Shown here one piece after another: positions 23,188 to 32,341 of a stretch of 64,000 bases of DNA. Position 1 is the stretch's first letter. Every line of letters begins with the position of its first letter. The position numbers were made by a program, and so were the translations under genes. The notes under the pieces were generated by a model. The model made no database searches. It was not told the origin of the DNA and was given only the letters and a program-made list of their open reading frames with translations. Origin of the DNA: Pseudomonas sp. JUb42 (GTDB lineage Bacteria > Pseudomonadota > Gammaproteobacteria > Pseudomonadales > Pseudomonadaceae); NCBI RefSeq assembly GCF_024807945.1, contig NZ_JANUFD010000009.1, positions 1-64,000 on the forward strand, given 5' to 3'.

Positions 23188-24471
23188 ATGACGAACACTC
23201 CTTATCCGCAGTCCTATTACGCCGCGTCGGCCAATCCCGCCCCTGATCGCCCGGCCCTGCAAGGCGAAGTGGAGACGGATGTCTGCGTGATCGGCGCCGG
23301 TTATACCGGGCTTTCCAGCGCGTTGTTCCTGCTTGAGCATGGTTTTCGCGTGGTGGTATTGGAAGCGGCCAAGGTTGGTTTCGGCGCGTCGGGGCGCAAT
23401 GGCGGGCAGATCGTCAACAGTTATAGCCGCGATATCGACGTGATTGAGCGCACGGTCGGACCGAAGCAGGCGCAGTTGCTCGGGCAGATGGCCTTTGAAG
23501 GTGGCGCGATCATTCGCGACCGGGTCAACAAGTACCAGATTCAGTGCGACCTCAAGGAAGGTGGTGTATTTGCCGCCCTGACCGGCAAGCAGATGGGTCA
23601 CCTGGAGTCGCAGAAGCGTCTGTGGGAACGCTATGGCCATACGCAACTGGAGCTGATGGACAAAAGCCGTATCCGCGAAGTCGTGGCCTGTGATCAATAT
23701 ATCGGCGGCATGCTCGACATGAGCGGCGGGCATATTCATCCGCTGAACCTGGCCCTGGGCGAAGCGGCTGCGGTGGAATCCCTTGGCGGGGTGATCCATG
23801 AGCAGTCAGCGGCCATCCGTATCGAGCGTGGCGCCAACCCCGTGGTGCATACGGCTGAAGGCAAGGTGCGGGCAAAGTTCATCATCGTTGCCGGTAACGC
23901 TTACCTGGGCAATCTGATTCCGGAACTGGCCGCCAAGTCCATGCCTTGCGGCACCCAGGTGATAACCACCGAGCCGTTGAGCGACGAGCTGGCCAAAAGC
24001 CTGCTGCCTCAAGACTACTGTGTCGAGGACTGTAACTACTTGCTGGATTACTATCGGTTGTCCGCCGACAAGCGCCTGATCTTCGGCGGTGGTGTGGTCT
24101 ACGGCGCCCGGGATCCGGCGAATATCGAAGCGATCATTCGGCCGAAGATGCTTAAAGCCTTCCCGCAACTGGCCAATGTGAAGATCGACTACGCATGGAC
24201 GGGCAATTTCCTGCTGACCCTGTCGCGCCTGCCTCAGGTCGGTCGGCTGGGGGATAACATTTATTACTCCCAGGGCTGCAGCGGCCACGGCGTGACCTAC
24301 ACCCATGTCGCCGGCAAGGTGCTGGCCGAAGCGCTGCGCGGGCAGGCCGAGCGTTTCGATGCCTTTGCCGGGCTGCCGCACTATCCGTTCCCCGGTGGCA
24401 CGCTGTTGCGCACGCCGTTGACGGCACTGGGCGCCTGGTATTACAGCCTGCGGGATCAGTTGGGATTTTAA
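23188..24471 (+). CDS. FAD-dependent amine oxidoreductase, gamma-glutamylputrescine oxidase-like
   Basis: A 427-residue flavoprotein of the D-amino-acid oxidase fold, closest in look to PuuB (oxidises gamma-glutamylputrescine to the aldehyde, releasing ammonia and peroxide). The FAD motif is VIGAGYTGLSSA (about 34-45), followed by the family motif GFGASGRNGGQI. The C-terminal FAD segment is YSQGCSGHGVTYTHVAGK. The ATG at 23188 starts the typical MTNTPYPQSYYAASA. It is a single gene; a polyamine transporter operon lies 11 kb away. Confidence 0.88.
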   Translation: MTNTPYPQSYYAASANPAPDRPALQGEVETDVCVIGAGYTGLSSALFLLEHGFRVVVLEAAKVGFGASGRNGGQIVNSYSRDIDVIERTVGPKQAQLLGQMAFEGGAIIRDRVNKYQIQCDLKEGGVFAALTGKQMGHLESQKRLWERYGHTQLELMDKSRIREVVACDQYIGGMLDMSGGHIHPLNLALGEAAAVESLGGVIHEQSAAIRIERGANPVVHTAEGKVRAKFIIVAGNAYLGNLIPELAAKSMPCGTQVITTEPLSDELAKSLLPQDYCVEDCNYLLDYYRLSADKRLIFGGGVVYGARDPANIEAIIRPKMLKAFPQLANVKIDYAWTGNFLLTLSRLPQVGRLGDNIYYSQGCSGHGVTYTHVAGKVLAEALRGQAERFDAFAGLPHYPFPGGTLLRTPLTALGAWYYSLRDQLGF

Positions 24472-24496
24472 GCTATTGAGCTGATTGCACCCAATC

Positions 24497-24585
24497 TGTA
24501 GGAGCGAGGCTTGCCCGCGAAAGCCTTGACGCAAAACACCTGATTAACCGCGTCGTTCAATTCGCGGTCAAGCCTCGCTCCCACA
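24497..24585. repeat. Paired REP element (type B, GAGGCTTGCCCGCGAA)
   Basis: TGTAGGAGCGAGGCTTGCCC at the left is mirrored by CAAGCCTCGCTCCCACA at the right. It sits between convergent genes and partly serves as a downstream stem. Confidence 0.85.
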
Positions 24586-24589
24586 GGTT

Positions 24590-25279
24590 TCAACGCTTGG
24601 CGTTCAACGTCTTGACCGCCTCGCCCGCCGCCTGTTCCTGCCCGGCCTGGCCCAGCTCATTAGCCGCTTTCAGCCAGCGCTCGCGATCAACATTGGCGGG
24701 CAGTTGCCGCGGCCCCTGGACCAACACCGCCCAACTGCCGGTGCCCTCCCAGGCCGAGGTAAAACTGGAAAAGCTCATCACGTCGTGACGGTCATTGCCC
24801 GCCTGCAGCACCACGGTCTGTTTGATGCGGTTGTAGCCGACCAGGATGCCGTAGCGCGGCGACTTGAGGACCATGCCGTCACCGAAGCGCACCAGGACCG
24901 GATAGCCCGCCGCAACTTGGGTCAGCAAGGCATCGAACGTGCGCTCCAGTGGATAGACCACGAAGCCGTAGGCGCGCGCCTGTTCCTGCATGCTCTGCTC
25001 CATGCGAGCCTCAGCACCCGGCAGTTTCATCGACTTGCCCAGCAAGCCGGGGGTGATCTGCACCTGCAGGTTGGCCAGCATGGCGGCCATGGCGTGGGGC
25101 GCACTTTGGTAATCGTTACCGCGGAAGAAAGGTATGCCGGGAATCTCCACCCGGTCCGGCAAGCGTTTGATTTCAGGCGTCACCGACCCGGCGCAACCCG
25201 CCAGAGCCAGCATCAGGCCCAGCGCCAGGCCCGCGCATTTGAGCCCGACAGAAGAGAAACGAGGAAATACCGGCAGCAT
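24590..25279 (-). CDS. Lipoprotein with C39-peptidase-like fold, catalytic residues replaced
   Basis: A 229-residue predicted lipoprotein (lipobox LALAGCAG, Cys29). Residues about 50-190 match the bacteriocin-processing C39-like family of PA2778-type proteins (IPFFRGNDYQ..., ILVGYNRIKQTVVLQAG). The catalytic Cys of the QCGP motif is Ser here (QSAP, Ser59) and the expected His of HY-VVVGY is replaced (PRYGILVGYN), so proteolysis is unlikely. The tail is a short helical TPR-like segment. It probably sits in the outer membrane or periplasm. Start: ATG at 25279. Confidence 0.8.
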   Translation of the reverse strand: MLPVFPRFSSVGLKCAGLALGLMLALAGCAGSVTPEIKRLPDRVEIPGIPFFRGNDYQSAPHAMAAMLANLQVQITPGLLGKSMKLPGAEARMEQSMQEQARAYGFVVYPLERTFDALLTQVAAGYPVLVRFGDGMVLKSPRYGILVGYNRIKQTVVLQAGNDRHDVMSFSSFTSAWEGTGSWAVLVQGPRQLPANVDRERWLKAANELGQAGQEQAAGEAVKTLNAKR

Positions 25280-25496
25280 GTTGGCTCACTTAAACAGGTG
25301 TCAGGTAACCCGCGACCTGACTCGGAGCACGATCATAGAGCCCTGCACGGTGTCGGTATAGCCTCGATAGGCAGTCCGATGCCTTGAATAGATCAAAATG
25401 ATCCTGCCCGGGAGCCGTTGGTCAACTTACAGAAACATGCCCGGTACTAAACTGTCGATTAGTAAGACTGCATCCATTGCAGGAACCGGAGGTCGT

Positions 25497-25673
25497 ATGA
25501 GCCTGGAAATGACTATCGTGATGCTGATCGCCGCATGGCTGGCCGTTGCCAGCGCCATGTTCTGGGGTGTGATGCGAATTTCTCGCCGTCATCACCATCC
25601 TGTGGAGCGCAACCAGGCCGTCGAGCCTGCTGGTGACAAAACGCAAAAAGGCCGTCACGCGACGGCCCATTGA
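25497..25673 (+). CDS. Small single-pass membrane protein
   Basis: 58 residues, starting at the ATG at 25497 after CCGGAGGTCGT. One hydrophobic helix (residues about 5-25, TIVMLIAAWLAVASAMFWG) is followed by a basic, His-rich tail. The last codons overlap a terminator hairpin. Function unknown. Confidence 0.7.
   Translation: MSLEMTIVMLIAAWLAVASAMFWGVMRISRRHHHPVERNQAVEPAGDKTQKGRHATAH
25649..25666. terminator. Hairpin GGCCGTC-ACGC-GACGGCC shared by convergent genes
   Basis: A 7-bp stem with tetraloop, flanked by AAAAA to the left and ATACGCTTTTT further right. It lies at the end of the small membrane-protein gene and 64 bp past the TerC stop, so it may act in both directions. Confidence 0.6.
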
Positions 25674-25729
25674 TACGCTTTTTGACTTGGCGGATCGACC
25701 CGGATAGCCGGATCGATCCGCAACCTTCC

Positions 25730-26491
25730 TTACCCTTTCGCGGCCTGTGCGGCAGCGCGCTTCTGCCGGGAGCGACGGGACATCATGTTCAAGGCCTCGA
25801 TACCGGCCGAGAACGCCATCGCGGTATACACATAACCTTTCGGCACATGGGCGCCGAAGCCTTCGGCGATCAGGGTCATGCCGATCATGATCAGGAAACC
25901 CAGGGCCAGCATGACGATGGTCGGGTTATCGTTGATGAACCTGGCCAGAGGTTCAGCCGCGACCAGCATCACCACCACCGCAGCCACTACGGCGATAACC
26001 ATGATCGGCAAGTGCTCGGTCATACCCACCGCAGTAATGATGCTGTCGATGGAGAACACGATATCCAGCATCAGGATCTGCCCAATGGCCGCTGCCATGT
26101 TCAGGCTGACGGTAGAACCCAGGTTTTTCCCGCCCTCTTCTTCCTTGTGATCAAAACTGTGATGGATTTCCGTGGTGGCTTTCCAGACCAGGAACAGGCC
26201 GCCGGCGATCAGGATCATGTCCTTCCAGGAAAACGCCTGCCCCATCACTTCAATGACCGGCGCCGTCAGCTTGACGATAAAGGCCACGGTACTGAGCAAC
26301 GCCAGACGCAGGATCAACGCCATGCTGATACCCAGGCGCCGCGCCTTGGGCCGCTGATGCTCGGGGAGCTTATTGGTCAGGATCGAAATGAAGATCAGGT
26401 TATCGATACCCAAAACCACTTCCATGACCACCAGCGTCGCCAGGGCAACCCAGGCGGCGGGGCTTGAAACCAGTTCCAAAAGATATTCCAT
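25730..26491 (-). CDS. TerC-family integral membrane protein
   Basis: A 253-residue inner-membrane protein with about seven hydrophobic helices and the TerC hallmarks EVVLGIDNLIFISIL and DIVFSIDSIITAVG, whose acidic residues lie in membrane segments. TerC-type proteins are linked to metal (manganese) export and tellurite resistance. The ATG at 26491 follows TAAAGGAGCACGCG. It is divergent from nhaR. Confidence 0.9.
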   Translation of the reverse strand: MEYLLELVSSPAAWVALATLVVMEVVLGIDNLIFISILTNKLPEHQRPKARRLGISMALILRLALLSTVAFIVKLTAPVIEVMGQAFSWKDMILIAGGLFLVWKATTEIHHSFDHKEEEGGKNLGSTVSLNMAAAIGQILMLDIVFSIDSIITAVGMTEHLPIMVIAVVAAVVVMLVAAEPLARFINDNPTIVMLALGFLIMIGMTLIAEGFGAHVPKGYVYTAMAFSAGIEALNMMSRRSRQKRAAAQAAKG

Positions 26492-26624
26492 CGCGTGCTC
26501 CTTTATTGGGTTCGGGGCAGCGACTGCAGCGGCCCGATAGGCAAGCATTCTAGAGAGCGAAACACTTCAGGAAAATTCGTATTTATAAGCGATATACTTC
26601 AATTTTTACGAAGTGTTTCCAGAT

Positions 26625-27527
26625 ATGCTCAATTACCGTCAACTGCATTACTTCTGGGTAGTGGCCAAGACCGGCAGCATCGTGCGTGCCTGCGAGCAAC
26701 TCAACCTCACGCCACAAACCATCAGTGGTCAGATTAGCTTGCTGGAGCAGACTTTCGGCGTGGATTTGTTTCGCCGCGTCGGACGGCAACTGGAACTGAC
26801 CGAAGTAGGTCGTCTGACCCTGCCCTACGCCGAGCAAATGTTTCAGTTGGGTGACGAACTGGAATCCATGCTGCGTTCCAATCCGGATGAGCAGCAGATT
26901 GTCCTGCGTGTCGGCGTGGCCGATGTGGTGCCCAAATCCATCGTCTACCGACTGATTTCGCCGACCATGGAACTCAAAGAGCCGATACGTATCACTTGCC
27001 GTGAAGACAAGCTGGAGCGGCTACTGGCGGATCTGGCGATTCAGCGCCTGGACCTGGTGATTTCCGACAGCCCGATGCCCTCGCATCTGGATATCAAGGG
27101 CTATAGCCAGAAACTGGGCGAATGCCCGGTGAGTTTTTTTGCCACCCGCGAACTGGCCGAACGCTATGGTCAGGACTTTCCCCGCAGCATGCACGGCGCC
27201 CCGCTGCTGATTCCCAGCCAGGAAACTGTCGTGCGCAGCCGCCTGATGCGCTGGTTCGCCCAGCAGGACATTCGCCCGCGTATAGTCGGAGAATTCGATG
27301 ACAGCGCCTTGATGAAGGCTTTCGGCAAGTCCGGCAGTGGCATTTTCATCGCGCCCAGCGTGATCAGCGATGAAGTGCAGGCGCAATACGGCGTCGAATG
27401 GATCGGCCAGACCGATGCGATTATCGAGTCGTTCTACGCCATTTCCGTGGAACGCAAGGTCAGCCACCCCGGCATCGTGGCGATTACTGAGGCGGCGCGG
27501 CACAGCTTGTTTACCCCAGGCGATTAA
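26625..27527 (+). CDS. nhaR: NhaR-like LysR-family regulator
   Basis: A 300-residue LysR-type activator. The N-terminus MLNYRQLHYFWVVAKTGSI and the helix-turn-helix AACEQLNLTPQTISGQISLLE-like segment match NhaR, which responds to Na+ and controls antiporter and biofilm genes in enterobacteria. I use the ATG at 26625; upstream in-frame codons are possible. No antiporter gene is adjacent: its neighbours are terC (divergent) and an MFS gene whose end overlaps it by 4 bp. Confidence 0.85.
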   Translation: MLNYRQLHYFWVVAKTGSIVRACEQLNLTPQTISGQISLLEQTFGVDLFRRVGRQLELTEVGRLTLPYAEQMFQLGDELESMLRSNPDEQQIVLRVGVADVVPKSIVYRLISPTMELKEPIRITCREDKLERLLADLAIQRLDLVISDSPMPSHLDIKGYSQKLGECPVSFFATRELAERYGQDFPRSMHGAPLLIPSQETVVRSRLMRWFAQQDIRPRIVGEFDDSALMKAFGKSGSGIFIAPSVISDEVQAQYGVEWIGQTDAIIESFYAISVERKVSHPGIVAITEAARHSLFTPGD

Positions 27528-28675
27528 GCCTCGGCGAGTTGCGGTTTGAGCCGCATCAACAGCAGCGCCAGCACGATCGACAGCAGGATGATCACCGCCG
27601 CAGCAAAGCCCAGATTGCCCAGGCCCAGGTGGTCGATGACCCGGCCACCGATGATCGCCCCCAGGCCAATGCCCAGATTGGCCCCGGCGATATTCAATGA
27701 GGCGGCAAAAGCCGGAGCCTGTGGCGCGGCCTTGATCAGACGCACATGACTGACCAGGAACAGCGCCGACTGGGTAATCCCCCAGATCGCCAGGGCCAGG
27801 GCCAGCAACGGCGTCGACTGCATGCCCGGCACCACGGCGACGAGGCCCGCCACCATAAAAGTGCAGAACACCAGGCTGGCAATCAACGGGTGACGGTCGA
27901 CCATGCGTCCGCCCAGGGAGTTGCCCAGCAGGCCCACGGCGCCGAAACCCATCAGGCACCAGCCCACCACCGTACCGTTCAGCCCGGCCAGGCGTTCGAG
28001 CATATCGGCCAGATAGGTGTAGGCGGTGAACATGCCGCTGAAGACCAACACCGAAAGCAGCACATGACCCTGCATCAGCGGATCACGCAAGATCTTGAAC
28101 TGACCCAGCAGCGAAGCCTGGGGCTTTTGTGGCGTCGGCGGCAGGTAGATCGCCAGCAACAGGGCCTTGGCGAAAGCCACCCCGGACAGCAGAGCAAAGG
28201 CACTGCGCCAGCCGAACGCATCGCTGATCAAGGTGCCAACTGGGATACCGAAGACCGTGGCGCAGACAATCCCGAAGCCAATCTTGGCAATGGCCCGGCC
28301 GGCGAAGTCCGGACCAACGATATCCACCGCAGTCTCACTGGCCAGGGCCCAGAACACCGGCAGGCCAAGGGCAGGAATCAAACGGGCGATGGCCATTACC
28401 ACGATATTAGGCGCCAGCGCCGCCAGGGCGTTGGACAGGCCGAACAGAATCAGGATGCCGATAAACAACCGCTTGCGTGGGAAACGCGCGCAATAGGCGG
28501 TAAGAAAAGGACCGAACGTGGCAACGGTAAAAGCGAACAGGGTCACCAACAGACCGGCCTGAGGGATCGTCACCGCTAGGTCCCGGGCCAGGGCTGGCAA
28601 CAGACCGACAATGACGAACTCTGTGGTCAGCACGGTAAAACCGGCAGCCGACAACAGTAAAATGGGCAACAACAT
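27524..28675 (-). CDS. MFS transporter, AraJ-like drug/sugar efflux type
   Basis: A 383-residue inner-membrane transporter with twelve predicted helices and the DHA1-type pattern TTEFVIVGLLPALARDL in the first helix and loop. ARFPRKRLFIG matches the loop 2-3 signature. I use the ATG at 28675, with TGGAG seven bases upstream, rather than the one at 28696. The substrate is unknown. It is convergent with nhaR (4-bp overlap). Confidence 0.88.
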   Translation of the reverse strand: MLLPILLLSAAGFTVLTTEFVIVGLLPALARDLAVTIPQAGLLVTLFAFTVATFGPFLTAYCARFPRKRLFIGILILFGLSNALAALAPNIVVMAIARLIPALGLPVFWALASETAVDIVGPDFAGRAIAKIGFGIVCATVFGIPVGTLISDAFGWRSAFALLSGVAFAKALLLAIYLPPTPQKPQASLLGQFKILRDPLMQGHVLLSVLVFSGMFTAYTYLADMLERLAGLNGTVVGWCLMGFGAVGLLGNSLGGRMVDRHPLIASLVFCTFMVAGLVAVVPGMQSTPLLALALAIWGITQSALFLVSHVRLIKAAPQAPAFAASLNIAGANLGIGLGAIIGGRVIDHLGLGNLGFAAAVIILLSIVLALLLMRLKPQLAEA

Positions 28676-28822
28676 CAAAAACTCCAGGAAAAACACGGCA
28701 GATCAAGGCAGGGATCTGACAAGCACACAGGCAGGGACAACGCTACGGCGGGGATGTTGCAGAAAGTGAATCGCCGCCTCGAAACCAGGGCGGCGACCGG
28801 TTACAGCAGGATCAAGCCAGGA

Positions 28823-29332
28823 TTACAGCGCGCCCATGTAGTCGCGTTTGCCGATCTCGATACCATTGTGACGCAGCAGGCCATAGGCCGTGGTCACGTG
28901 GAAGAAGAACTGCGGCAGGCTGTAGGTCAGCAGGTAGGACTGGCCAGTGAAGCGCTTTTCCTTTTCGGTACCAGGGCGCAGCACGACTTCGATCTCTTCG
29001 TTGCCGTCGATCTGCTCAGGGGTGATGCTGCCGATGAAGGCCAGAGCCTTGGCGATCAGCGCTTGCAGGTCAGCAAAGGTGACTTCGGTGTCTTCGTACT
29101 TTGGCGGCTCGATCTTGGCCAGGCGCGCCGAAGCACCTTTGGCGAAGTCGACAGCGATCTGTACCTGACGGGTAAACGACAACATGTCCGGGAACAGACG
29201 CGACTGCAACAGCGCTTCAGGCTGGATCTTTTTCTCGGTAGCGTGGGCTTCGGCCTTGCTCAGGATGGCGCTCAAGGCTTTGAGCGAATGCTGGAAAACC
29301 GGAACGGAAGCGGAATACAGGGAGATAGTCAT
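28823..29332 (-). CDS. DUF1993 family protein
   Basis: A 169-residue all-helical protein of the DUF1993 family (DinB-like four-helix fold). The typical N-terminus MTISLYSASVPVFQHSLKAL and the C-terminal HVTTAYGLLRHNGIEIGK are present. Function unknown; the fold suggests a metal or small-molecule binding role. It is divergent from yceH. Confidence 0.88.
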   Translation of the reverse strand: MTISLYSASVPVFQHSLKALSAILSKAEAHATEKKIQPEALLQSRLFPDMLSFTRQVQIAVDFAKGASARLAKIEPPKYEDTEVTFADLQALIAKALAFIGSITPEQIDGNEEIEVVLRPGTEKEKRFTGQSYLLTYSLPQFFFHVTTAYGLLRHNGIEIGKRDYMGAL

Positions 29333-29450
29333 GGCAGTTCCTTGGTTGAAGGTCGGGGATTATAGACATGAATTAGCTTTAAGAAACCCTGTCTTTTTCC
29401 GCCGTCTTCTCTGCTAGGCTGATGACCTTTTCATTCATAGGGAATGCACC

Positions 29451-30098
29451 ATGTCCACCGCCGAAACTCCGGACAACGCCCTGCAACTCAACAGCACGGA
29501 AGTACGTATCCTCGGCTGCCTGATCGAAAAACAGGCCACCAGCCCCGAGACCTACCCGCTGACCCTCAATGCGCTGATCATCGCCTGCAACCAGAAAACC
29601 AGCCGCGATCCGGTCATGAACCTGACCCAGGGCCAGGTCGGCCTGAGCCTGCGCGCCCTTGAAGGCAATGGCCTGGCCCGACTGGTGATGGGCAGCCGCG
29701 CCGATCGCTATGAGCATCGCGTGGATAAGGGCCTGGAACTAGTCCCGGCCCAGGTCACCCTGATCGGGCTGCTGTTCCTGCGCGGGCCGCAGACGGTCAA
29801 CGAATTGCTGACCCGCAGCAACCGCATGCACGACTTCGAAGACGTCGATCAGGTGGTGCACCAGCTGGAGCGCCTGATTGCCCGCGGCCTGGCGACCCTG
29901 CTGCCGCGCCAGTCCGGCCAGCGTGAAGACCGCTATATGCACAGCCTGGGCGATCCGGCCGATCTGGAAGAACTCCTCGCCGCCCGGCAGAGCGCGCCTG
30001 AGCGCAGTTCGGGCGGCTCGGCTTCCAGCGAGCGTATCGATGAGCTGGAAGCGCGAATTGCTGCGCTGGAAGAGCGTCTGGCACGACTGGAACATTAA
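29451..30098 (+). CDS. yceH: YceH-family protein (UPF0502)
   Basis: A 215-residue protein of the DUF480 family with two winged-helix domains: RILGCLIEKQATSPETYPLT (about 19-38) starts the first and LLFLRGPQTVNELLTRS the second. The C-terminus is a short coiled coil (RIDELEARIAALEERLARLE). E. coli YceH is linked to cell-envelope and oxidative-stress phenotypes without a fixed mechanism. It is convergent with the shikimate dehydrogenase gene (4-bp overlap). Confidence 0.92.
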   Translation: MSTAETPDNALQLNSTEVRILGCLIEKQATSPETYPLTLNALIIACNQKTSRDPVMNLTQGQVGLSLRALEGNGLARLVMGSRADRYEHRVDKGLELVPAQVTLIGLLFLRGPQTVNELLTRSNRMHDFEDVDQVVHQLERLIARGLATLLPRQSGQREDRYMHSLGDPADLEELLAARQSAPERSSGGSASSERIDELEARIAALEERLARLEH

Positions 30099-30907
30099 CC
30101 CCTAGCGAATGCTGCGGCCTGTTGATACTGCTCATCGGCAGGTCGTACGCCGGTGTACAGCACGAATTGCTCAAGCGCCTGGATCGCCGCCACTTCATCA
30201 CCGCTGATCACGCGCTTACCCAAGCGGCGGGCGGTCTTGATCAGCGGGGTGTCCGCCGGCGTGGCGACCACATCGAACACCGTCTCGGCTGCGGCAATGG
30301 CCGTTTCATCGAACGCCAGCTCGTCGGCCTGCGCCCCCGCCATGCCCAGCGGCGTGACATTGACCAGCAACGCCGGGCGCTCGTCACCCAGCTGCGCCTG
30401 CCACTGCAAGCCACAGGACTGTGCCAGGGCACGACCGGCCTGCTCGTTGCGGGCGATAATCAGGCCATCGGTGAAGCCGGCATCGCGCATGGCGCTGACC
30501 ACCGCCTTGGCCATGCCACCGCTGCCGCGCAGGGCAAAACGGGTGCGCGGCACCTTATAGCGGTCTAGCAGTTGGGCTACGGCAATGTAATCGGTGTTGT
30601 AGGCCTTGAGATGGCCGTCTGTGTTGACGATGGTATTGATCGACTGAATCGCTGTGGCGGACGCATCCAGCTCGTCGACCAGGGCAATGCAAGCTTCCTT
30701 GAACGGCATGGACACGCCGCAACCGCGAATACCCAGTGAGCGGATGCCGGCAACGGCGGCAGGCAGGTCAGTCGGGGCAAACGCCTTGTAGTAGAAATTC
30801 AGACCCAGCTGTTCATACAGATGGTTATGAAAGCGCACGCCGAAGTTACCGGGCCTGGCGGCCATAGACATACAGAGAAGAGTGTCTTTGTTCGCAGTCA
30901 CGGGCAT
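30095..30907 (-). CDS. Shikimate 5-dehydrogenase-like protein
   Basis: A 270-residue AroE-like NAD(P)-dependent dehydrogenase that reduces 3-dehydroshikimate or a related acid. The substrate-site Lys lies in GVSMPFKEACI and Asn/Asp in YNTDYIAVAQLL. The cofactor motif is weak: GSGGMAKAVVSAM. The N-terminal SxS motif of AroE is absent (FGVRFHNHLYEQLG instead), so it belongs to the AroE-like rather than the housekeeping branch. The ATG at 30907 follows TTGGAG. Confidence 0.85.
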   Translation of the reverse strand: MPVTANKDTLLCMSMAARPGNFGVRFHNHLYEQLGLNFYYKAFAPTDLPAAVAGIRSLGIRGCGVSMPFKEACIALVDELDASATAIQSINTIVNTDGHLKAYNTDYIAVAQLLDRYKVPRTRFALRGSGGMAKAVVSAMRDAGFTDGLIIARNEQAGRALAQSCGLQWQAQLGDERPALLVNVTPLGMAGAQADELAFDETAIAAAETVFDVVATPADTPLIKTARRLGKRVISGDEVAAIQALEQFVLYTGVRPADEQYQQAAAFARG

Positions 30908-31130
30908 GTTTTTCTCCAACGGTATTAGATAAAGAGGGCCCGGCAGGCGTATCATCGGCGCTGTTAAGGTATTGAAACGCCCTGCCCGGCTCTATCGGCG
31001 GCTACCTTACACAAAATTTACTCAGCGGCTTCGAAGATTTGCCAAAAGTCGCTGTCATAGAGTTATCCCGTGGCATTGCTTGAGATGAAGTCAGGCTAGC
31101 GACAACGGGGTTGAAAGCCGAGGAACAGTC

Positions 31131-31478
31131 ATGATTCGTCAAATTCCCAAGGTTGCCTTGTTACTAGGTGCCCTAGCCCTTGCAGGTCAAGCCGAAGCCC
31201 ATGGCGGCGGCGGCAATTGGGCTGGTCCCGCTGTCGTGGGTGCGATTGTTGGCGGGGTGGTTGGCGCCGCAGTTGCTTCGGGCCCGAGACCCGTCTACGT
31301 CCAGCAAGCCGCTCCGGTATACGTACAGCAGCCGGTCTATGCCGCACCACCACCGGTTTACTACCAGCAGCCTGTAGTTGTAGCACCGCCACCGGTTTAC
31401 TACCGTCCGCAGTACTACGGCCCACCACCGGGCTACTACGGTCGCCCCCATGGTTACTACGGCGGTGGCCGCTGGTAA
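31131..31478 (+). CDS. Secreted Gly/Pro/Tyr-rich glycine-zipper protein
   Basis: A 115-residue exported protein: signal peptide (cleavage after QAEA, about 23), a glycine-zipper helix (GPAVVGAIVGGVVGAAVAS), then Tyr/Pro/Val repeats (PVYVQQ, PPPVYYQQPV) ending in GYYGG. Such proteins associate with the outer membrane. A terminator follows within 15 bp. Function unknown. Confidence 0.82.
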   Translation: MIRQIPKVALLLGALALAGQAEAHGGGGNWAGPAVVGAIVGGVVGAAVASGPRPVYVQQAAPVYVQQPVYAAPPPVYYQQPVVVAPPPVYYRPQYYGPPPGYYGRPHGYYGGGRW

Positions 31479-31490
31479 TCGCCGCACCGA

Positions 31491-31516
31491 CAACCCCGCC
31501 CTTTTGGCGGGGTTGT
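31491..31516 (+). terminator. Terminator of the glycine-zipper gene
   Basis: CAACCCCGCC and GGCGGGGTTG form a 10-bp stem with a short TTTT-containing loop, followed by TTGTTTGG. Confidence 0.85.
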
Positions 31517-31628
31517 TGTTTGGGGATATTAAATTTTTAGTACAAAGGTCGTAACCAGAACAATGACCAAGGAAAAATAGGTCATCATGTGGCTGTATTG
31601 ATTTATCTATAACGATAAGGACCATGCC

Positions 31629-31823
31629 ATGCCGACACAGAACCCCCATCACGCCAATGGTCTGTGCACCTCGAACAAAGTCTATAGCGCCCTCACCGAA
31701 CTCAAGAGCCTGGAAGGTCACCGCACCGCCAAGTTTCTCTCCCTGCTGGCACAGAACCTGGTGGAAAAGGGTTTGCTGTCGGATCAGGAAATCGTTTCGA
31801 TGCTGGATCAGGTGGTCGATTGA
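31629..31823 (+). CDS. Small hypothetical protein, 64 residues
   Basis: A soluble helical protein (SNKVYSALTELKSLEGHRTA, then a short amphipathic helix) starting at the ATG at 31629, preceded by ATAAGGACCATGCC. No family recognised. An overlapping ATG at 31624 in another frame gives an unlikely Arg/Pro-rich product. Confidence 0.65.
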   Translation: MPTQNPHHANGLCTSNKVYSALTELKSLEGHRTAKFLSLLAQNLVEKGLLSDQEIVSMLDQVVD

Positions 31824-31977
31824 CCGCCTGAGACTCACTCCCCGCGTCACCCCTCGCCGTTATTCGCTGCAAATCATTCCCGCCATCAATTCATCAATGT
31901 CCACTATCGAGAGCGGTGATTTCTGCCCGTAACGATGGCGCCGTAAAGTAGCGCCATAGATTGGTGGAGACACTTAA

Positions 31978-32160
31978 ATGAATAAGGTTCAAATCATGTC
32001 GGTCGTCGGCAGCGCAGTACCGGCCCAGTTGCGCGAACGCGGTCTGCTGGCCTGCTGGTACCTGATGCACAACGGCGAGCCGGTCAGCGGCCCCTTTGTA
32101 TCACTGCCCGACGCCCAGGCCTCATCAGCCGAACTGGATGCCCGCCATCTGAACAGTTGA
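31978..32160 (+). CDS. Small hypothetical protein, 60 residues
   Basis: Starts at the ATG at 31978. Contains LLACWYLMHNGEPVSGPFVS, a compact beta segment. No signal peptide and no known function. It is followed by a terminator-like hairpin with eight Ts. Confidence 0.6.
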   Translation: MNKVQIMSVVGSAVPAQLRERGLLACWYLMHNGEPVSGPFVSLPDAQASSAELDARHLNS

Positions 32161-32221
32161 TTGCCCGTTTCAAGCTTCACGCTTCAGCGAAAATCGTGCG
32201 TTGCTCCGCACACCCCCTTGC

Positions 32222-32253
32222 CCGCATCCTCCCCTGAGTGCGGACTTTTTTTT
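32222..32253 (+). terminator. Rho-independent terminator of the 60-residue gene
   Basis: CCGCA and TGCGG form the stem with a 12-base loop, followed by ACTTTTTTTT. Confidence 0.75.
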
Positions 32254-32276
32254 GCGCCGCAAACGCCAACATGACC

Positions 32277-32328
32277 GTAGAAGCGACTTTAGCCGCGAGA
32301 ACGCCCTCGCGACCGAAGCCGCTCCTAA
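32277..32328. repeat. Decayed REP of a third class (AAGCGACTTTAGCCGCGA)
   Basis: GTAGAAGCGACTTTAGCCGC is partly mirrored by GCGACCGAAGCCGCTCCTAA. Several mismatches suggest an old copy. Confidence 0.55.
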
Positions 32329-32341
32329 GACGGGAACGGGC

